This document shows positions 43,603 to 53,944 of a stretch of 64,000 nucleotides of DNA, one piece after another. The notes beneath the pieces are model-generated. The model was not told the DNA's origin. It made no database searches and saw only the letters and a list, made by a program, of their open reading frames with translations. Source of the stretch: Dichetophora obliterata (Eukaryota; Arthropoda; Insecta; Diptera; Sciomyzidae); contig OY986436.1 of the NCBI GenBank assembly GCA_963920525.1, positions 81,375,630-81,439,629 on the forward strand, given 5' to 3'. Every line of letters starts with the position of its first letter. Positions within the stretch are counted from its first letter, which is position 1. The translations under genes and the position numbers were made by a program.

Positions 43603-44585
43603 TTTGTGAAGGAAAATATATAAAAATGAAAGCAGAAAAGAAAAAATTAATACAAATTAAAAGTCTGCGAAAAAATGTGAAAAATAAAGTCTGTGAAGTG
43701 TATGGTCGTCGCTATGACGAGAAAAAAAGTCTTGTTTGCGCAAATAGTCTGTGCAGTCTATATGGCCCTTAAGCAGCCCTGATCAGCGATTAACGATTAA
43801 CAATAGATTTTTTCTATTTGTCGTCTGTTGTGCATCTATTGTTTTTATTAATATGTTGCATATGTGGAGTGCATTAACGTGCAGTGTTCACAAAATTTTC
43901 ACCGAAAATCTCAAACAATAAAATTACATAGGTAACATTTCACGTTCATTCTCATATATGTGCACACCTTTGCCCCCCCCCCCCCCCCCCCCTAGAAAAA
44001 GTTCTGAGGACGCCCTTGTGTATATATAAGGTATATTCTAGGTGCAGAAAAACCTCTCTCTTGGTTACTCATTATCATAATATAAGCGTACGTAAATTGG
44101 TAAGTTCTAAGGACTTGTATAAATTTATAATTTTTCCAATACATTTATATTTAAAAGCTTAAGACACTGATATTGTGTAGTAAACCTGTAAAATGGATCG
44201 AAGTTTATATACAGGTAAGCTTACTAAAAGATTGAATGCCACTGATAATGTGTAGTAAGCCTGTATAACAGATCGCGGACATCGGTGCCTCAAGCTTTTA
44301 AATATAAATGTATTTGAAAAATTCTAAATTTATATAAGTCCTTAGAACTTACCAATTTACGTACGCTTATATTATGATGATGAGTAACCAAGAGTGAGGT
44401 TCTTCTGCACCTAGAATATACCTTATACATACATATATGACAAATGTCACTTAAATTTATTTTTTCTTTTTAGTTAACGTCTTTTTTAAATAAAAGCTAA
44501 TTTTAAAATAATTTTTTTTTACTTTTTATTTTTATATAAAAGCTTATTTTTTAAAAAAAATTTTTACTTTTTTTTCTACATTGGT

Positions 44586-45725
44586 GTGTGCAAAAGGTTG
44601 CAGTTTTACAGAAATATCCAAACATTTTTGTAATATTTTAATTCCGAGATCCTGAATGGAAAATTCCCAGGACTCAAAGCATTCGGTAGTGACTTCCTTT
44701 CGAAATAAAATTTTGGCAAACAACATCCTTATTTCATAATAGTGTTACGTTAAAAGGCTTGGGACGACTTCAAACGTGATTTAAAGTACTCCTCGTAAAA
44801 TTAACCCAGAGTTTTGAGTGTTCCTTAACTTACTGAAGTTTCAATAACTTTTGATAGAGAATCAGAGAATGAATCAAACAAGTGCTTTTATTTCACATAA
44901 TTAATATAATAAATTTTATTTATTACTTTAAAAACATAAAAAGTCTTAACTTGAATTATTTAACATTAATTGAACAGAAATCAATAATTAGTAAAGTTAA
45001 TTAGACTAAATCTTTGGAATGACATAATATCAAAAATTTCAATATATTTGTAGCTTTTGATTCGCTGCTAACTAGAAGCGAGTAGAATACAATAATATAT
45101 ATTTATACATATGTATGCATGCATTAATGCAAGTTTGTATGTATATTTGCAATTTTATTAACTTAATTTACAAAATTTAATACATTTATTTATACATAAT
45201 ATGTTCTTATTTTTTGTTAACATCGCTAAAAATGTACATTAATATCTCACAGATAACTAAACAAATCATGGAACTGCTGGAAAAAAGGAATAATTTTACC
45301 TGTAATGCAAGCCTTTTGAAGTGATTGCACCGTGCGCATGCGCAGCGGTTGCTCATTTTATATAACTATTTTTAACTATTTATTAAATCTCTCAACAATT
45401 TATTTGATTTTCTTTGGCAACAATGGAAATGTGTCACTGGTATCACACACACGCACACACTGACACACTCGCATGCAAAGCAATCTCCATGGTACAGCGA
45501 TAGCTCCTTCATCTTAGTTTAAAAATCTCAAAAGTAAACCCTCAATATGAGAAACATTTCAATAAAATTGAAAGAATTCAACAAAATCAATCAACTCTAC
45601 GCAACAAAATAATTAAAACTGTCACATTTTTCGCCATTACAGTGATTATTGTTGTGATGATTATTGTTGTTGTTGTTATGATTGCAGTTGTGTTTGTTGT
45701 TGTTTGTTAATATTGCACATGTTTG
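44586..45725 (-). other. Probable 3' UTR and downstream flank of the zinc-finger gene
   Basis: There are no transposon proteins in this stretch. On the minus strand, immediately after the stop codon, comes an AAC/CAA-rich tract (about 45653-45716), as is common in fly 3' UTRs. Several 'aataaa'-type signals on the minus strand occur further on, for example around 45190. The end of the transcript cannot be fixed from sequence alone. A (CA)n-like tract is at 45447-45478. A minus-strand frame at 44544-44726 has no motif. Confidence 0.4.
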
Positions 45726-46033
45726 TTATACCAGCAGCGACACCTTCTGGCAATTCATCGTGGTAAGTTGGGCGTTTAGCGTAGCTGCAACAGCGCCATT
45801 TTGTTCAGCAGCTGTCATAAAGTCCACCTTGCCTAGATTACGTTCAATGAGTGGCCGCAAGTCGGTGTGTTGCGTTTCTTTGTGGCGCCTTAGATCGACC
45901 TTACGCTGGAAGGACTTGTGGCACAGCTTACACGAGAACGGCTTGTATCCAGTATGTTTGCGGGAGTGCGTGATGAGGTTGGAACTCTGACTGAAAGCCT
46001 TTCCACATACCTGGCACTTGTGCGGTTTTTCAC
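45726..46033 (-). CDS. Senseless/Gfi-1 family zinc-finger protein, last coding exon
   Basis: On the minus strand the exon opens after a pyrimidine-rich tract and AG ('ttttctcttttag'). It starts with two bases of a Gly codon and then reads [40 protein letters not shown] and [15 protein letters not shown]. These are two C2H2 fingers: C-x2-C-x12-H-x3-H, then C-x2-C-x12-H-x4-H, joined by TGYKPF. A tail of about 47 residues ends NCQKVSLLV and TAA at 45726-45728. The [19 protein letters not shown] finger and the QRKVDLRRH finger are signatures of the Gfi-1/Senseless family of nuclear transcription factors. In flies these act in sensory-organ development. Earlier fingers must lie in exons at higher coordinates; none is seen in this window. 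It could be senseless or senseless-2; I cannot decide. It has no stops and reads as a live host exon. Confidence 0.85.
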
Positions 46034-47458
46034 CTAAAAGAGAAAAAAGAAATGAATTAAATACTTAAATCACAACCGTTCGACTCGCTTTTTGCTAAAT
46101 AAACTCATATAAAACTCGTACGGCTTTTAAATTTGGTACAAGAAAAATCGATAAAATCTTGAAATCTGCGCAAAATGCACATTGATGTTATGTATAGCAT
46201 ATGGCTATAAACGGTGTGCTCGTGCTCTCGGATATCCAAGCATTATATATTCAGCCTTGGTTTTTACTACCTTTGATATACAAGTATAGATGTATCATCA
46301 TCTCCTCAAATCCAACAACTTTCTAGTGTATAAAATTGTCTCAACAACCCAAACACCTACCCTTAAGCTACACACACAACATCCCCACCATCATCACTCG
46401 AGATGTTTAAATTTCAATGTGCGGATCCTCAGCGGCTTGCGGTTTGCGGTTATGCTATAAAAGCTTTTGATATGTACACAGAAACAACACAATGCACGCA
46501 CACACACACACAAACACACACACACCTGTACTTTTGGGCTTATGCTAAGCTTTTTACATACAAAATCTATAAAATGGTCGTATATTCAGATTTTTACATT
46601 CTTTCGATTTTTCTCTTTTACATAAATTGTTCTGATTTCAGAAGAACTTATTATCAAGGAATCTTAATTTAATGGGAGCTTTAAGTTTAAGTTTGCCTTC
46701 TTCTAATATTTTTGTTAAATTTTTAAGTAGACTATTTTTCTAAAGCAGCTACTAAAACGAAAAAGGTATATATTAAACTTAATAAAGATTTAATAGAATA
46801 AGTTGTGATTCCGTTATCAGAAATTGATTGAAAGCATTCTTTTACAAAAATAACTACAATAAAATTTGCCTGATTTGAGTGAATGAAAAAACGTTATTCA
46901 AGACAAACTCTTTGAAAAATCGAGATTGTGTTATCAAACACGCTCTGTGTCACTTTATTTTTAAAAAAAATTTTTTGTTGAAATTGTTAAACTGTTTAAT
47001 TAAACCGCTAAAACTAAAAATTTTACTTATCGTAATTGTGGTTCAATAAAAAAAATTAATGTGTAAAACGATAACAATAGCAACTCCTTCATGCTATTTG
47101 TATATATCTATATATGATAGAGAATTTAATTTTCCTTATTATTCTAGATAACAGGTGTCAGGAAGCCCTAAGAAGTTGTGTTGAGATGCAGATGAAAACT
47201 GCAAGCACAGAATGTTACTATATCTATCCCAATAACATAAAATGTAAAGCACTTAAGTGTAGCGTAGGAAAAAAGTTACTGTGTGAACACTAAAATTGAA
47301 GTTGTGTAAGATGTATACGACGGCATAAATCTTATTTTACCAATTTATGAAAATTATTTGTTTTTGGATATAAGAAAATGAGTCCTTTCTGATTCAGTTT
47401 TGCAGCTTCGAATGATATTTTATTTTTCATGTTTAATTTTTCAAATAACAAAATATTA
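46034..47458 (-). other. Probable intron of the zinc-finger gene
   Basis: The intron's 3' end is the acceptor at 46034-46035. The stretch holds a (CA)n tract at 46496-46526 and AT-rich sequence. No further zinc-finger exon is visible on the minus strand here or elsewhere up to 64000. The intron or the upstream gene part would therefore exceed 18 kb. Confidence 0.5.
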
Positions 47459-47984
47459 CACGGTGAGACAGTCATTCAACACTTTTGAAATAACATAGTG
47501 TAGGTTGTAGATCTGTTCGAGTACAACACGAAACGGCGCAAAAAAGTTGTCTAACACCCTCAAAATTTTGACTTACAGTTAAAAAACGAGTTTTGACTAC
47601 ACTAAAGCACTTTGTACCCATTAACTCAATTAGTTATCAACAGAGTTTAGACTTTATGCCAGTTTCGGAAATATACTATACAGACCTTTCAAACGATATC
47701 CAAAAACTTTGTGGAATTTATTTATTTGTTAAGTGTATTTATTAAGCAAACGCAAGGATTTGAATTTTTAAATTTAATTTATTGGACTTCTCAATTTATT
47801 GAAAATAGTTCAACAAGTTATATGAAAATTGCAGGAATTTAAAAAAAAAATGATTTTGAATAAAGTTCCATAACATTGTCAACTGCAGGTTGATTTCAAA
47901 TAACAACCGCTTCATTTACTGGTAAAAAATATCAAATATTAATGAAATTTCTTTGCTTTTTGAAGAAACAGTGTCAAAAAAACG

Positions 47985-49195
47985 TCGATATTTCAAAAGC
48001 GTTCGACCGAGTGTGGCATAAAGCGCTCGTGTCAAAACTTTCTGCATATGGTTTTGGTGGTAATTTTGCTCGATGGATCACGTGTTTTCTCAAGGACAGA
48101 ACGATTCGAGTCGTAGTTGACGGTATTTCGTCCGAGGAGCACGCCATCAACGCAGGAGTACCGCAGGGTTCAGTTCTATCGCCCACCTTGTTTCTGGTTT
48201 TTATCAACGACCTTCTGTCGTTGACGCATTACCCAATACATTCGTTTGCGGACGACAGCAGCATTTGTCATTCATATTCATTCAAAAAACGCCCAAGCTC
48301 TATGGAGATTGAGAGAAAAAGGCAAACTATGAATGACACACTCCTTAATGATCTACAAAAAATCTCCGAGTGGGGTCTTGCTAATAGAGTAGAGTTCAAT
48401 GCCAGCAAGACCCAGTGTTGTCTGTTAACCCACAAGCGAGTGAATTGCCCTTTAGCTCCTCTCAGTATGAATGGAGTGGATCTTGTGGAATCAGCCGCTC
48501 TTGACGTTCTGGGCATATCGATCCAATCTGATCTTCGTTGGAATGATCATATTTTCGATGTGTCGAAAGAAGCGGGCAAGTGCCTAGGTTTTCTAAAACG
48601 GTGCAAAAAATATTTCACTTCAGCTGATCTTCGCATGATCTACACCTCATATATTAGGCAGAAAATGGAGTACAATTCGCACATTTGGGCAGGGGCTTCA
48701 AGATCTTATTTGGAGCTTCTGGATCGAATTCAACGTCGTGCGATATATTTGATAGGAGATGAAAGTATTTCATCCTCTCTCAACTCTCTTGAGCATCGAC
48801 GTAATGTAGGTTGCCTAAGCCTTCTGTATAGATATTACCATGGGAAGTGTTCAAGGGAGATACATGGCCTGACGCCACCAGCTCGTGTGTTTCCCAGGTC
48901 CACTCGGGCAGCTGTCCAAGCCCACCCCTTTACCATTGCATCGATGCCTAATAGAACCTCGCATTATCACGATAATTCGTTCTTTGGTCGCTTGGTTAAG
49001 TTGTGGAATAGTCTCCCTGCGAGCGTGTTTCCCGGCAGTTTTGAGCTGTGCAAATTCAAAATAAATGTTCACCGACACAACTCCATCTATCCACCCTCCA
49101 ACTAACTATCACCCATGTTCCGAATCAACACAATGCTTACGCATTTATAGGGGGCATCCCCTGAGCGTTGGTTCAGTCTAAAAAAAAAAAAAAAA
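47985..49195 (+). mobile_element. Young 5'-truncated copy of the CR1/Jockey-group LINE
   Basis: From about 47985 ('caaaagcgttcgaccgagtg') to the poly-A at 49181-49196 the DNA matches 34312-35510 with only about a dozen single-base differences that I can see. The frame is open from the truncation point to 49105. It carries GVPQGSVLSPTLFLVFINDL, HSFADDSSICHSY, and AGASRSYLELLDRIQRRA (no stop, unlike the other copy), ending HNSIYPPSN. Truncation removes the endonuclease and the RT N-terminus. Such high identity suggests recent activity of a common source. Confidence 0.9.
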
Positions 49196-49240
49196 CAAAT
49201 AAGTTCGAAAAAAAATCTAAACTGAGAATTTACTTGATAC

Positions 49241-50184
49241 TAGTGTCCGACCGAGAATATTCGTCTTCCGTATTCGGCATATTTGGCCGACTTTTTTAAC
49301 CTTCGGCTTCGGCCCAAAATAGCCGAATATTTGCCGAATGTTTTTTATTTTTTGTAATGCAAAAAATTTTTATATATTTTTTTTGCATTTTTCGTTAGCT
49401 ATAATTGCAGAAAATATCATTCTAAAGGGTTAAATAGGCATTCGTCATTGCTCAAAAGTTATGAGCTTCCGAGCCGACCGCGTCAAGGCAGAAAGCGCAC
49501 TATACTTAAAACTATAAACGCGTTTTCTTTAAAACTGCGTTTTCGAGCTTGCGACTTTCATAACTCAGTCAATTTTGAACGAATCCTTATTTTGTTTTTT
49601 TTTTTCAAAATACAAGTTACTAGATTGTCAATGGACCATGATCTCATTGATAAATTTCCAATTGGAATTTTTATTAATAAAAAAGTAACAAAAGTTTTAA
49701 GTAAAAATTACAATAATTATTCCATAATCACATTCATACTCAACAGGAAAATATTTTTATTTTTGTTTCAGATGAATCTTGCGACATGTGGAATGGTCGC
49801 CAGCTCAGTTCGTGTTTTAAGCACTGTTCAACGTCGCCCCGCGGTTTGCTGCAGTATATTAATTAAATAATTATTGATTATAATCTAAAAATTTTATACA
49901 ATCTTCTTCAAAGTACTGTAAATATACCAAAAAAGTTTAGAGTACCTATTTTATTTACTTTTTCCAAAAAAGATTAATGAAAATTACATATTTTTCGGCC
50001 TGTTCAACCAGATGTTGATTGCTTTTTTTATACTGAAATTAATAAATAACGAAAAAGAAATTTTTTTGTTTTTCTTACTTGAAAAATTTTGTTACTATTC
50101 GGCTTTGGCCTTCGGCCTATTATTTCTATTCGGCCGAACATTCGTCTTCGGTTTCGTTCAAAAATCCACATTCGGTTGGACACT
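49241..50184. mobile_element. hAT-type non-autonomous element, TAGTGTCC ends
   Basis: The left end is 'tagtgtccgaccgaga'; the complement of the right end is 'tagtgtccaaccgaat'. Flanks 'acttgata' (49232-49239) and 'acatgata' (50185-50192) differ at one base and fit an 8-bp target duplication, with one extra C at 49240. Repeated 'ttcggcc' and 'gccgaa' phrases lie near both ends. A frame of 140 codons (49448-49870) has no transposase motif. Confidence 0.7.
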
Positions 50185-50780
50185 AACATGATACAAACCA
50201 GGGTTGATAAATGACTTTTTCACTTTGGTATACAAATTTAGAAAAAATTGTACTAAATGAAAAAAAAGTATGTAATAAATTTTGTTTACTGTGTTAACTT
50301 AGTAACTCCGTTTGTAACGCTGATAAGGAGGCGTGGCTGGTATAGAAAAGTATATATATTCTTGATCAGCATCACCTCCTGTGCAGATTTTGGTAGGGCA
50401 GTCTGTCGACACGATTACAGCCGCAAATTGAAAGCTATCGTATTGAAATTTGGTATATGGGCATTTCCACAGAAAAGTCTACCGTGACCAAAAAATTAAA
50501 ACTTATTAAAAACTTATTATTTTATAATATTATCTAAGATAAAATTTTTAATTTTATTAATTTAAGCAATTTATACATAAATTCATTTACCGTGATGATC
50601 AAATCGTCCACACTGTTTCACAAATGTAGTTGTTCTTTTTCGTAAATGTTAAGTAAATGTTTCGTAAATTTTTTCGTTTTAGTAAAAATGGAAGATTCTG
50701 GCTCAAGATAATGAAAAAATGGTTGAGGCAAGAAAAAGACAATATATTAGATTTGTTTTTTAATTACAAATTTTCATAAA
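50185..50780. other. Sequence without recognised gene
   Basis: A short repeat-like phrase 'ggaggcgtggctggtat' at 50327 and 'cagtctgtcgacacgatta' at 50400 occur. No coding region. Confidence 0.4.
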
Positions 50781-51560
50781 TATTAACTACCTAATTACTT
50801 AATTACCCAATTAAACTACAATGGAAATTTTAGACTTTTTAATTTTTTTTTTAAATATTTCTTCGTACAAATCGTCCGTAAAAAAACAAAGATCAAGTTC
50901 GAGAATGAGCAAAATCTGATGAAAACAACGCCTTCTTTATCAAACAATAAAATTTCTAAAAACGCCACAAAAATTTTTGCAGTTACTTGGTTTTGTGCAC
51001 ATAAGCTTTGAAGTAAAATATTCAACATATATTCAAAATTATTTAAAATCGGATAAAAACAACGAATACCTCCCATACAATATTACTTTATTAAATCTTT
51101 AACGTATCTAAAAATGACACAACAATTAATTTCATGATTATAAATTTGCCCCATAAACTGTGGCTGCAAAAATTTACCATATTGAAAATCGAAAAAACAA
51201 CGCAACAACCTCCCATACAAAGTGCCTTTAACAAAATGGAAAAATCTCTGAAAATGACACAAAAACTAACGTATTGAATGAAATTTTTGCATATGAGCTT
51301 TGGTCTCAATTCTTCAACATATATTTAAAATTTGTCAAAATAGTATAGAAACCACACCTGCCTCCTAAACAAAGTAACTATATGAAAACGGTTAAGTCTC
51401 TAAAAATTCTGCAAAAGTTCATTTAATAAATTTAAATTATGAACATATGCTAAGAATTTTAAAATTCACTTTGAGTTTGAAATTTGGCAAAATTGATATA
51501 AACTCAACCAAACTCCCATACAAAGTAACGTCCACCACCCATCCACCTTAAAATTGACAC
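50781..51560 (-). repeat. Tandem array with ~145-bp period, CCTCCCATACAA core
   Basis: On the plus strand 'cctcccatacaa' or a close variant occurs near 51068, 51211, 51362 and 51510, that is every 143-151 bases, with 'aaaatgacacaa' phrases between. The complement, ttgtatgggagg, is the same core as in the arrays at 2190, 29260 and 59395. Confidence 0.65.
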
Positions 51561-52664
51561 AATCCAGCCAGATATCAATATTGTAGCATTTAGTTCACTA
51601 GATTTTAAAAAATAGTTTGCTTAAATTAAATTAAATAAATTGTTGCAATCTGCAGTCTGTTTCTGTAATTGATTTTTATTAAGTTAGTATTCCTGGTTGG
51701 CAAACATTTTCTTCGAAATACTTTAGGAGATATGGCCTTTTTGGTCCAGCAATGTGATTTGATTAATCTGCAACTTTTTGAATGCAACGGTTTGAGTAGG
51801 TTATAACTTGTTTGTATACGCATTTTAAAAATAAATGAATACACATTTTAGAGCTTAGGTATTCGAATGTTGGCAGCGTTTAGTTCACTTTTAATTGAGT
51901 TATAAACCGGACGCGCGCGCGCATACAGTTTTGAAAAGTACAGTTTTGATAAAAATTTTTGTTTGTGTTAAAGACAATGGATAGAAAAACTAATAGAAAT
52001 AAAAATAAGGGAGGTAGGGATCAGAATTGCATCTGCTTTTTCCATTTCAGATAATCCAAAGTTGAGTTATCCGGGCCGCAAGCAGCATACTTTTTTTTCG
52101 ACGCCCAATTTTGAAGGCCGACAACTTTTTGAACAGCCCTCGTACAAAGAAAAATTTTTTTATTTAATTGAATATGTTCTTAGTAAAATAAAAAAACAGA
52201 ATTTAAATAACTCTTTGCGTTTTCAAATGAGAAGTTTTTCAAAAAGGATCCAAATCAGCCTTCCAACCAGGAATACTCCCTTAAACTTTAAAAATAAAAT
52301 ATTCTATTAACATTTGCTGTCGGATGAGAAATTGAAAGAATTCCTTAAGCAATTTTATATAAATTGGAGTAAATCAGCTCTTTAAAAACATATTTTTAAT
52401 TTTACAGGGTACCAAAATTCAGAACTACATAAATTTTGTCATTCTTTTTAATCGTTAGAGCTCTAAATTCTGTGTTTATTATAGAGTGAAATACAATGTA
52501 CCGAAAACGCTTTGGTAGCAGGAAAGTAGGAAAAATATAAAATTGTACCAAAAAAGTACAATTGTACAGAAAATATCAACCCTGATACATACATGTAGAA
52601 ACTATACAAATCCAACAAAGTTTTATGTCTGTATTTTACCAAACTAAAACTATCAAGAAGTCTG
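51561..52664. other. AT-rich interior of the 5.4-kb element
   Basis: No gene was recognised. A short 'cgcgcgcgcg' tract lies near 51911. A frame at 52062-52310 has no motif. Confidence 0.4.
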
Positions 52665-52914
52665 GAATTGGCTTAGAACTGATTGAGCAACTGAGTTTTT
52701 AGTGCTTAGAGGAGCGCAAAACCACCTTTTTGACGGTAAGTCAACATTTTGAGGGTGTTAGACAGTTTTTATGCACCGTTTCGTGTTGTAATTGATCAGA
52801 CCTACAATCTACAAAAGGTCATTTTAAAAGTGCATGCCGTTTAGTTTATTTTTTCGCTCCATGTGATAGAATTAAAAAATTTAAAATATACATACAAAGC
52901 CTACTAAAAATGGG

Positions 52915-53360
52915 GCTACTACCATCAGCAGCAGCACAAGCAAGTGCAGCGCAAATTTCTTGCTAGCCAACATCCTCCAAGTGCCATCCATCACCAGCAG
53001 CACAAGCTTATGAAGCGCAAATTCTCCGTTTTCAATTTATTTAATTCACGCCGGAGTATAATGGCAGAAATTTGCCTCTGCGCTTGAGACATGCTGAAAT
53101 GGTGCTTCTGAGAGTTGACTAGTCAATTGAATTGTGCTGCACTTGCTGGTGCTGCTCGTGGCGACTCTCGGAGAACGTTGGCAAGCAAAATAATCAGTAA
53201 ATTTGCGTTCCACTTGCTTGTGCTGCTGGTGATGGTACTTGGAGGATGGTTGCTAGCAAGAAATTTGCGCTGCACTTGCTTGTGCTGCTGGTGGTGGCAC
53301 TTGGAGGACGTTCGTCAGCAAAGAAAGCCAATTTAACTTTGCTGCACTTGCTGATGCACC
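52915..53360. repeat. Inverted tandem minisatellite (62-72-bp units)
   Basis: On the plus strand 'acttgct(t/g)gtgctgctggtg' units start at 53141, 53212, 53274 and 53346 (spacings 71, 62 and 72). The complementary orientation occupies about 52925-53010 ('caccagcagcacaagc'). A spacer of about 125 bases separates the two arms. Leucine-rich open frames across it are by-products of the repeat. Confidence 0.75.
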
Positions 53361-53944
53361 GTGAGATCGTTGGCTCACACACACGCATACACAAATTCAA
53401 GCACTTTTTTTTTATTCTTATTATTTTTTAAGTTTACAATATTATAAGTTTACGAAATAAGTTGCAAGTACAAGCACTCGACTAAATGTGTCGCAAATTG
53501 AATAAAAACCAAATTATATAAAATGTTTGTGCTAAAACATGACCGAAATGTGAAACGTCAAAATTTGTAATTGTCAAAATTTCATCGTCCATTTGACACA
53601 GCAAAAAAGACAAATTTTTTCAACACACACAAATTTTATTCAATTTGATATTTTTTATCCTACTACTACTGTAAAGTTTCCTTTTGACACACAGCCAAAA
53701 AAATTAATAATACAGATATGATAAAATAATGATATACTACAAAGTCTCCCTCTTACGCAGAAATCATCCCGATGATACGTCAGCAAAACAGAGAAATTTC
53801 TCATGAGTTCTTTAGATAAGTAATATGTATTTCCTTAGACGTCTGTGAAGTTTAATAGGACGTACGTATTCACGTTGATTCTCAATATCTTCTGGACTTC
53901 TCGAAAGATTGTTTTCACCCACATTTTATTTTCCTGGAGTGTAC
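53361..53944. other. AT-rich sequence without recognised gene
   Basis: Nothing recognised. Confidence 0.4.

Larger units (their letters stand above)
41762..43769. mobile_element. Harbinger-like element, TAA duplication, holding a Tc1 copy
   Basis: The left end 'agtgccaaatagacta' and the complement of the right end 'agggccatatagactg' continue into a shared 'gcgcaaacaag', so the arms are about 39 bases with some mismatches. 'taa' flanks both ends (41759-41761 and 43770-43772), as in PIF/Harbinger insertion. Without the nested Tc1 it would be about 340 bases, with no coding capacity. Confidence 0.65.
41492..44018. mobile_element. hAT-like non-autonomous element, 8-bp duplication
   Basis: 'tgtatata' flanks it at 41484-41491 and 44019-44026. 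The left end 'cataggcgtccacag' and the complement of the right end 'caagggcgtcctcag' form the terminal repeat, followed on each side by G/C homopolymer stretches. The right side holds twenty consecutive C at 43973-43992. Without the nested insert it would be about 520 bases long. Eight-base duplications and CA-x-x-GGCGTCC ends suit hAT elements. Confidence 0.8.
41313..44585. mobile_element. Foldback element with long inverted arms, left arm split
   Basis: The right arm (about 44283-44585) is the complement of the left arm, which is in two parts: 41313-41491 and 44027-44165. Matching landmarks include 'ggtatattctaggtgcag', 'aagcgtacgtaaattggt', 'aagtgacatttgtcatatat' and 'aataagcttttattt'. The last recurs within each arm, giving sub-repeats. 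The arms total about 310 bases each. The loop (44166-44282) holds two copies of a phrase like 'actgataatgtgtagtaa' 67 bases apart. The split is due to the hAT-like insertion at 41492-44018. Removing it and one 'tgtatata' gives near-perfect complementarity across the junction. No open frame belongs to the foldback itself. Confidence 0.8.
47459..52865. mobile_element. 5.4-kb element with long inverted ends
   Basis: The left end begins 'cacggtgagacagtcattc'. The complement of the right end begins 'cacatggagcgaaa'. After about 50 less similar bases both share 'gtaggt(t/c)tg', 'acaacacgaaacgg', 'ctgtctaacaccctcaaaa'-type phrases and 'ttgacttac' over roughly 150 bases (47500-47650 and 52680-52830). 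The centre holds a LINE copy, a hAT-type element and a ~145-bp tandem array. I recognise no transposase, and no clean target duplication. Confidence 0.65.

Noticed and set aside
45682..45990. Plus-strand frame of 102 codons
   Set aside because: It is the antisense shadow of the minus-strand zinc-finger exon, which has the clear protein signature.
53115..53336. Leucine-rich frame resembling a signal or membrane segment
   Set aside because: It is a by-product of the tandem minisatellite units and is not separately supported.
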